The notes beneath the pieces were generated by a model. It made no database searches, was not told the DNA's origin, and saw only the letters and a program-made list of their open reading frames with translations. Made by a program: the position numbers and the translations under genes. Positions 54,116 to 64,000 of a stretch of 64,000 nucleotides of DNA are shown here, piece by piece (position 1 is the first letter of the stretch; every line of letters starts with the position of its first letter). This DNA is from Eublepharis macularius. Lineage: Eukaryota > Chordata > Lepidosauria > Squamata > Eublepharidae. Where the stretch lies: assembly GCF_028583425.1 (NCBI RefSeq), contig NC_072791.1, forward strand, positions 199,384,311 to 199,448,310, in the 5' to 3' direction.

Positions 54116-54614
54116 TTTAAAAATATACTGGTAAGTCAATGCTGCTGGGAAGCCCCCCTCTGTCGTCCTGCCCCCCTCTGGGAGCAGAACCGAGTTGTGT
54201 CTTGCTGGTTTACTTGCTGGTCTACTTGGCAGCAAAATTGCACAGGTGAAAGTTTTGTATTGACTTAGCATTTATACAGCGCTTTGGCTTGCTCACAGGA
54301 CTAGAGGGGAATGGGCAAACTTTACTCTTGGCCGGCTTTACAAGGCCATTACCACAATATGGTCTATTGATGTCATTTCAGAAATCAAACAATCTTCCTT
54401 CCTGACAAAAAAAGATTGTATGCAGGGTGTGTGTCTGGGAGGGGGAACACGTGTTGCAAGTTTTTATGGATCCCTGAGAAACTGGGCCTGGCCCTGGTGC
54501 ACAGATGTCCTGTTGCAAAGATGAACCCATTATAAATAGAAATAAAGATTATCACAGACGATTCCTGCACACATTTTCCTGGGACATCTTCTGGCCACTT
54601 ACCACTGCTCCTAA

Positions 54615-54735
54615 CAACGTTTTCCTGGGAGTAAGATCCACTCAATAAAACGTTTCCAGGAAAACGTTTTCCTGGGAGTAAGATCCATTGAATAAAACTG
54701 AGCTTACTTCCTAGTAGACTTACTTAGGATTGGTG
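54615..54735. repeat. CAATCCTA-family repeat, partly tandem
   Basis: The phrase 'gttttcctgggagtaagatc' appears twice, followed by 'gagcttacttcctagtagac' and 'cttaggattgg'. Confidence 0.65.
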
Positions 54736-56689
54736 AGTTTATGCCAAAAGTGAGATTTGAACCGGGGCCTGCAACCTTATGCCAGTGGCACTGAATCCGG
54801 TCGAATTTACGCCCGTGTAAATGTGCGTTGGGTATCTGGCCCCTCAGCCCTTAGCTCTGCGTCAGGCTGTTGTCGTTGTTATTGGCTGAGGGCGGCTGTT
54901 GCTGGGGAAAGGCCTCTGCCCGCGTCCCTCTTCCTGCACCCGCCCGGCCCTCCTCGGCGCTTTGCAAAGGCCCTTGCGTGATTGCCGCTCCGGCTGCTGC
55001 ACATTCCCCGCTTCGGGCGCTTTGGGGTTTAGGCCTCTTAATCATCCCTTTGCGTTGGCAGCTCCGCCTCCAGCCTCTTCCTCCGCTCTCCACGCCGCTG
55101 CTAGAGAACAAGGACAGCCGCACTCCCCCCCACCTCCCAGCCCAGTCCCGAAAGGTCGCCCCGAGCTCGGGCCCCGGGTTGCAGCCGGCCGGTTGCCGCC
55201 TCGCCCGCCGCTGCCCAGAGGCCCTTCCTAAAGGGCCCGGCAGTCGCCCTCCCCTTTTGCTGCCGGGGCAGGCAGGCACAGGAAACCCGGCCTCGGGCAG
55301 ACAGCGCCCAGCCCTTCGAGGAAGGGGTCGCGCTGGTGGAAGTCTTCCCAGCAACATGAGGGGCGTCTCTGGGGCAAGAAGGGAAAGCGGCCCAGCGCCA
55401 ATCTGGGCGCTGTAAAGGTTGCCTTGGGCTGCCGGCCCTCAGCAAAGGTTAGAAAGGGGAAATAAAACCAGGGAGTCAAGGGGAACTGCTCAAACCAGAG
55501 CAGGAATTGAATAAACTATAGTTTAAGACCTCAGACTGAGCGGTCTCTGCATCAAAGGGGGAAAACCCTATACATTATTACATTATTACTTTTAATATTC
55601 GTGTTATTAGTCCGCCTTTCTCACTGAGATCCAAGGCTGATACCGCAGTAGGGGTGAAAATACAATCTAATCAACATTACCACGTGGGAGGATAATGCTA
55701 TGGGGCCTCTTGAAAGCAGGCCCTCACCATACTTCAAACCGGCCTTGAACCAAAGGCCCTCCTTTACCCACAGTTCCTCATATTGTGCCGGGAGGTCTAC
55801 AAACTCCCGCCTGGCTTGTTCTCCCAAAGTTGCCAGTAGGGCTCCGGGGTGATGTCACACCCAAGAGAGAAAGAAGGAAGAGGAACGATTAAAACATGGG
55901 GGAGGGAGGGGGAAGGGACCCTTTTCAGAGGACACAGAACTTCAGATCTAAAAAGTGAAAGCGAGAAGGGCCGAGGCGTCTGGGCTAAGCGCGGGGTGTG
56001 TGTGTGTGTGTTCGGCACGTGCGAGAGCGAAAGCAACCTTTTAATTAGCCCAGGGGCTTTGGGGGCCTTCAGGAGAGAGCGAAGAGAAGCGATTTTACTG
56101 GGAGGGGGAGGAATCGCCAGGGCTTCCGAGGCGTAGTGTTTAAGGACGTGCGAGGCAGCCTCCGTTTCCATCTTTTTGCTTTAAGCACCAGCGAGAATTT
56201 GGCGGGCGGCCCAGGTTATCAGCAAATGTCATTACCGAGCAACTTTCAGGGGAGCTGCCGCGCGTGTAGTAGCAAGAAGATAAAAATGTTTTTTGGCACC
56301 TTTGGAGGATGGCTTTTTTTTTTCCTTTTTGGCTGGCACGAACTTTCACGGGAACAACAGGCTCCTTCCTCAGAAGCGAGAAGTGGGCGGCGAGGCTGTT
56401 CGTCTGTGCTGCCAAACTTGTGCCACAACAAACCAGTTAGCCGCTTAAAAAAAATATGGCACAGCGAGTCCCCCCCGCCCCCATTTCTTTCTTTCTTTCT
56501 TTGGAGGAGGGTGTCTTCCTTTCTTTATCAGAGTTAAATCTTGAGGCATCTTAAAGACTAACCGATTTGCCCCTCCCCCCGAGATTTATTGTGCCATCCT
56601 AAGGAGGTCTATTCAGGATCCCCTCAAGTCTGTTCGACAGGGCTTACTCCTAGGGAAGTATTCTTAAGATCGCACTGTTGTTTTCCTCA

Positions 56690-56800
56690 GGTATGCCGCC
56701 TTCCTTTGCATCTGAGCAAGTCTGTTAATGACAGGACGTTTTGGAGATCTCTCCTTCATAGGGTCGCCATGGGTCTGAGGCGACTTGAGGGCACATCACA
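56690..56800 (-). repeat. Dispersed repeat, 'gtcgcctctgacctatggcaaccc' family (copy 2)
   Basis: Reverse complement of the 31810-31920 copy: 'gcaagtctgttaatgacagg', 'catagggtcgccatgggtct' and 'gaggcgacttgagggc'. Confidence 0.6.
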
Positions 56801-56939
56801 CACATACACACGCGCCGGCTTCCATGAAATATGTAGCGGATACCTTTCCTACGCCTCCTCTTCCACCCTTATCCTGCTGAACCAAAAGGCAAGCTAGAAA
56901 GGGGAATGGGAAATTAGAAAGCCCGCAAGGAAACGCGCA

Positions 56940-57650
56940 CAGCCCGGCTTCCCGGGCTCTTGGCAGGTCGGCCCAGCGCCTGCGGGGGGGGGGGGGCAGA
57001 AGGCGCGCAGAGGGTCGCAAGCCAAACCATCCTTTTTAGTCCCCGTTCTCCCGGCGCACGTCGAGGGAGCCCCTGCGGCAGCCCCAACGCCCGCCCGCAG
57101 CTGGAGACTGCCTGGGAAGGCGACGCTTCTCTCGGCCGCAGCGCAGGGACGGCTGGCTGGCTGGAACGGGCCACCGACCACCCGGAGCCGCCCAGCCTCG
57201 CCGCCCGGATTCCAGCGCGGGCTCCTGAAATGTCTGCGGCGCCAGAGCGCAGTGGGGAGGGCCGAGCGAGGAGGAGCCCGCTGAGTGAGTGAGTCATGCT
57301 TGGGCGGGCGGGCGGGCGGGCAGGCAGGCGGCGGGCTGCCGCGGCTCCGGCCTGGGCCCTGCGCGGGGCTGCTGGCTGGCCCCCGGCGAGACGCCTGAAT
57401 ATGTCACGCCCCAGTCCCCCGGCCAAGGCCGCCGCAGCCGAGCCCGCGCAACAAGTGCTGCGGCTGCCGCCTAGCAGAGCCGGCCCGGCGCGCCCTCCCA
57501 GACGCAGGCCTGGCGCGGTGCGCTGGGGAGCGACCAAGTGAGGCGGAAACGGGGCCCGGTGTGCTCTGAGCTCCCGGGCAGGAGGGGGCGGGAAGCGTCA
57601 GGGCAGAGGCGGGAGCCCGAGGACAGCCCTTTGAGGCCCTGCGTGCCCCC
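56940..57650. other. CpG island downstream of DLX2 poly(A) site
   Basis: Dense CpG with GGCGGGCGGG and related tracts, about 100 bases beyond the presumed DLX2 transcript end. No exon is recognised. It could start an antisense RNA towards DLX2 or be part of the locus-wide unmethylated domain. Confidence 0.5.
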
Positions 57651-57760
57651 GCACCCTCTCCGCAGCCCCCTGGCTGGTGCCCGCAGAAGAGGGGCTCGTT
57701 CCTTCGTTCGTTCGTTCCCAGAGGCAAGACCGACTGAACAAAAGACTGTGGAGACAATAA

Positions 57761-57766
57761 TTTATT
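57761..57766 (-). other. DLX2: Polyadenylation signal AATAAA (distal, DLX2)
   Basis: Exact hexamer on the minus strand, the most distal before CpG-rich DNA, so the best candidate for the transcript end at about 57740. Confidence 0.6.
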
Positions 57767-57975
57767 TAAATAATCTCTTCATACTGTAAAAGTAACATTA
57801 AGGGGTTTCCCCTCCTTTGTTCGTTTGCTTTCGTAATAAATAACCAAGAAAAATAACCTTTTTCATGTTTTAAAGGTTTCAACATCCGACGGAAGAAAAA
57901 AAATCAGTAGCTTATTGTTTTTGACAGCGAAGAGGAAATGTCTGAAACATAATAAAGAATTTATGGGGCTTGCCC

Positions 57976-58002
<27 letters not shown>
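57976..58002. repeat. (AG)n microsatellite in DLX2 3' UTR
   Basis: About 13 dinucleotide units; the transcript would carry (CU)n. Confidence 0.95.
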
Positions 58003-58006
<4 letters not shown>

Positions 58007-58870
58007 TGGCAGTAACAAATCTTGATTCACCAAACGAATACAGGCTGTGGAATTGTTATTTTTCATTTTTTTATACAAAGAAGCCAAGAGGGGAGAAAAA
58101 AATCGGCACAAACAGCTTTATTACAAACATATTTTTCCCTTGTGAAGAAAAGCCCTGCAAACATTTAAAAAAAGATAATTTAAACACAGCTGGGTTGGTT
58201 TCTTTTAAAATTTTAAATATCTACATATAAAAATTATTTATCTTTTTTCCCTTTCCCAACATCAAAATGAGGTCATCTGCAAAGGCACCTATAAAAAACG
58301 TTTACAAAAAATAAAAAAAAAATTAAATAAGAAATTCTGCACTGGTGATTTGATGAGAAATGAGTGAATTTCTAGTGAAGTTCGCCGAAGATTACAGGAC
58401 AGAGGGGAAGCACCTCCTCCTCTCCCAAGAAACTGAAAGGATAGAAGAGACTGCGCGGGCGGGGGAGGACAGAAATAACCCTGGGGTGGAGGAAGGAAAA
58501 ATCTCGCGGAGATTTTTGGAACGAAGTCGCTTCCCCTGGACTTCAAAGCCGCTGGCTGGCCTCGGGGCGGGGTGGGTGTCTGACATATGTCTGAGCAAAG
58601 CCGCAGCGAATCCTGATTAGATCCAACCCTCCAAGGGAGGCTCGTTCCCCCTTTGGGGAGAGAAGTACCAGCTGCTGCTGCGCCGAGTCCCTCGGGGGAG
58701 GTGGGGGGAGTAATTCTTCAACAAAGCACCAGGGAGTTCCCTCAGTCCGCCGAGGAGCGGGGGGGGGGTGGCTGAGCGAGTGCCCCCCGCCTCGCGGCGG
58801 ATCTCCACTCGGGGAGCGGGGTGGCGCGCGCGCGCGCACGCGGGTGTTTGGGCCGGCGGGGGGAGCCGGG

Positions 58871-61786
<2,916 letters not shown>

Positions 61787-62272
61787 CCTGGCTGGCTTAT
61801 CCCCGCCCCTCCTCCCCTCCCTCCCGCGCTGCCAGGAGGCAGGAGACCAGCGGGCAGCCACGGGGAGGGCCGCGGAAGGAGAAGCAGCTCGGGTCTTCTT
61901 CTCGCCCTCTGGTTGGGTTTTGCAAAACGGGACCCGCGGAGAGGGGGGCCGAGTCTCCCGCCCTTCTCTGCCCTCCCCCCCTCTTTTTTGGCAAGCTGGA
62001 AACTCCAAGCCAGAAGAGCCCAGAATCACTGGGGATCCCTTTGTGTCGCCGCTGCTACTGCCGTAGCCACGGGAGGAACCAGACTGGAGGTCTCCATCAT
62101 CGCCCGGCTGCGCTAAAACTTTTTTTTTATTTTGCAGGGGGTGGGAGGCTCTGCGCTTCTTCGCACCGATCTGCGCCGGGGCAGCCCCTCTCCGCCTGCC
62201 TGCCTTCCCCCGCAGTGGCTTTAGGCTCGTCTGCGGAGCCTGGAGGCTGCCAGGCGGGCATTTAACACCAGT

Positions 62273-62310
62273 CACGTGAGGGCGGGCGACGTCACCTAGC
62301 AACAGCCAAT
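62273..62310 (-). promoter_or_regulatory. DLX2: DLX2 promoter module: E-box, CRE, X-box, CCAAT
   Basis: In 38 bases on the + strand lie CACGTG (62273-62278, within GTCACGTGA), a CRE core GACGTCA (62288-62294), an exact RFX X-box word CCTAGCAACAG (62295-62305) and CCAAT (62306-62310). They abut without gaps from the CRE onward. The module is about 490 bases upstream of the DLX2 ATG inside CpG-rich DNA. No strong TATA is seen (TTAAAT near 62260 is weak). Confidence 0.6.
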
Positions 62311-62699
62311 CCACGGCGCCCCTCGCCATTGTATTCTCTCTCTCCCCCTGTCCCTCCCGTCTCTCCCCTCCCCCTTTCCAGCTTTGCTTCCCCGGGCAGT
62401 GGAGGCGCCGCGCAGATGACACGAGCTAAGAAGGGAGGGCAAAGGGAAAGGGGGGCTTAAAAAGGCGGAGGAGGAGGAAGAAGGAAGAGAGCCTAAGGTG
62501 CAGGGTGAGAGTCTGAGGCCGGGAGTATTATTATCCCCCCTCACCAAACCAGGGTTTAACCCCCCCCCCCCATTTGCTCAGTCTTGCCATTGTAAATAAG
62601 ACTCAAATCTTCTCTTTGTGTATGCGCAAGAGGGGACAAAATGGAACAGCCAAATCATGCGGCTGGATTCTTTTTTTCCTTCCCTCGTTAAAAAAAAGA

Positions 62700-62930
62700 A
62701 AAGACCAATAAAGTCTTCGTCTAGTCAGATGCAACCGCACTCAATTAAAATGCGGGAATCATCTATTCAAATCGTACCCAAAAGTCATATTAGCCAACAG
62801 GTAGCCGCAACAATCGCGTGGGAGGGAAAAAAAAACACCGGCCAATTCATCTCTTCGCTTTTTGGATACAGCGGATTGCTTGGTAAAGATATTGCATATA
62901 CCTATTAGATTTTGCACTCTTGTAAGTAGC
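62700..62930. promoter_or_regulatory. DLX2: Candidate conserved element upstream of DLX2
   Basis: A unique block with 'gcactcaattaaaatgcggg', 'aagtcatattagccaacagg', 'caccggccaattcatctc' and 'attgcatatacctattagat', about 1 kb upstream of the DLX2 start. Motif texture is like other developmental elements; conservation is not tested. Confidence 0.4.
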
Positions 62931-63065
62931 CAGTTGGGAAAAAGAGGCGAAGGGTGCAGAGGGGAAAGTGGTTGAATGCGGATGAGGGCTGGAAATCTAC
63001 AGTGCAGTCCTCGGAACACCTTCCCCATTGAACAGACCGAGTAAGATTCTGAGGAGACTTCTTTA

Positions 63066-63265
63066 TTTAAGCTTACTTCATGTAAATAAATGTATACCCC
63101 ACTTTTCTTCCCAAACGGGGACTTCATCTCCGTTACATCCTCACAACAATATGAGGTAGGTTAAGCCAAGTGGGGCAAAAGTCAGCCAGAAAGTTTCCCT
63201 GGCAGAGTGGGGATTCGAATCTGGGTCTCCCAGATCTTAATGTGACCCCTGACCACTACACAATA
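63066..63265 (-). mobile_element. tRNA-derived SINE, reverse orientation
   Basis: On the + strand: 'aaatgtataccccacttttc' (tail), 'cctcacaacaatatgaggta' (body), a box-B complement within 'gggattcgaatctgggtctc', and 'tgaccactacacaa' (head). Confidence 0.75.
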
Positions 63266-64000
63266 CCGTTTCAATGTAGAGTAGGCCCTTTAGGATTGCT
63301 CTGTAACTCTAAGGAAAGAAGTTGCCTTTTTATAGGTAACGTTTTACATCTCTGAACCAGAGACTGGAGATTTGAAAAGTTTGGAAGCCCACGTTCAGAC
63401 ACTTTAACTGGATGTGTCACTTGCACAACGACGTAACAACACACACATACACAGATCTGCATTGTCATAGTTATGGGGATGTACGATTGGCTCTTCGTGA
63501 CTAAATAAAACTGGGAGCTATGAATGTTTCGCGGGTTTGTTCAGTGAATTGCTGGGTGGATTTCGTTTGGGGAGCATGCAGCCTTCCTCATCTTCCTCGC
63601 GTGTATTTTAGAGGCAGATCCTGAATGGACTGATGCGCCTGCAAAACGAAGGCATCTCTACACACGCCGAATCAAGTTCACCTCTGGGCGCCCCAGAAAG
63701 CAAGAACCAGACCCCAGCTCGAGCCGTCCCTGGATCCCTTCACCTGATTTATCTCCAACATTTTATTTCTTTTAGCCTTGAAGGGCTGTTTAGGATCAAG
63801 TGAGGAATATTGTAAACATATCTTGAAAACTATTATTATTATTTCAATTTTTCCAACACACACACATATATATTGGCTTAACATATCGTTCCGTACAGCG
63901 CTAGCACTTCTAAACAGGTGCCCACCTCCAGTCACATTTTGGGTGATGAAGTTCAAGGGAAAGCCTACATTATAAAACTGGGGCGTCTTGACAGTAGCCT

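Larger units (their letters stand above)
45986..57756. other. DLX1-DLX2 intergenic region
   Basis: Convergent-gene interval of about 11.8 kb. CpG-rich stretches (46490-47280, 53400-53950, 54850-55400, 56940-57650) alternate with AT-rich candidate enhancers (47645-47735, 48175-49080, 50380-50850). Repeats are sparse compared with the METAP1D introns: CAATCCTA-type copies, one SINE end (53975-54115) and one microsatellite. No protein-coding gene is supported. Confidence 0.75.
57757..58870 (-). other. DLX2: DLX2 3' UTR
   Basis: About 1.1 kb after the TAG stop, AT-rich towards the distal end. It contains (AG)n/(CT)n at 57976-58002. Canonical AATAAA signals on the minus strand lie at 58122-58117 (proximal) and 57766-57761 (distal, in 'ttatttaaataatctc' read on +). 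The GC-rich CpG island begins just past it. Confidence 0.7.

Noticed and set aside
61787-62422. 212-codon in-frame extension upstream of the DLX2 start
   Set aside because: It runs through the promoter module and has no family similarity; MTGVFDSLV is the conserved DLX2 N-terminus.

Overview
The window is vertebrate nuclear DNA, most likely from a squamate reptile (lizard; a gecko is possible but not proven). It has GT-AG split genes, CpG-rich promoters, microsatellites, tRNA-derived SINEs with a B-box and a '...gggcggtatataaat' or '...gctttgagtcccca...' tail of the kind seen in squamates, non-autonomous hAT elements with 8-bp target duplications, and many copies of a short 'CAATCCTA / GAGTAAGYCCCATTGAA' repeat. 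No bacterial, phage or CRISPR features were seen.

Three protein-coding genes are supported. (1) METAP1D, the mitochondrial type 1D methionine aminopeptidase, runs on the + strand from before base 1 to a stop at 35504-35506. Seven coding exons (219 residues, all five metal ligands) are present and the 5' exons lie outside the window. (2) DLX1 (+, 41774-44383, three exons, 256 aa) and (3) DLX2 (-, 61786 down to 58871, three exons, 330 aa) form the convergent tail-to-tail Dlx1/2 homeobox pair. METAP1D-DLX1-DLX2 is the gene order known in other vertebrates.

Layout: 1-35506 is METAP1D, mostly long introns with repeats and several unique AT-rich blocks that look like conserved non-coding elements (best at about 18050-18300, 19060-19545 and 34740-34990). 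35507-41600 is the METAP1D-DLX1 interval, GC-rich with homeodomain-site clusters just upstream of DLX1. 41600-45985 is DLX1. 45985-57757 is the DLX1-DLX2 intergenic region, where CpG-rich stretches alternate with AT-rich TAATTA-bearing blocks (48175-49080 and 50380-50850). Those two blocks are the best candidates for the intergenic forebrain/arch enhancers known as I12a and I12b. 57757-61786 is DLX2, and 61787-64000 is its promoter and upstream flank.

The two DLX factors are paralogous homeodomain transcription factors with a shared exon plan: the second intron splits the homeodomain between residues 44 and 45 in both. In other vertebrates they are co-expressed through shared enhancers in GABAergic forebrain progenitors and branchial arches. 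METAP1D is functionally unrelated but its introns probably carry DLX regulatory DNA.

I found no undescribed biological system. The observations most worth a second look are a 114-bp tandem duplication beside a candidate enhancer, a CRE/X-box/CCAAT module in the DLX2 promoter, two overlapping upstream ORFs in the DLX1 leader, and a family of hAT-like MITEs with intact 8-bp duplications.
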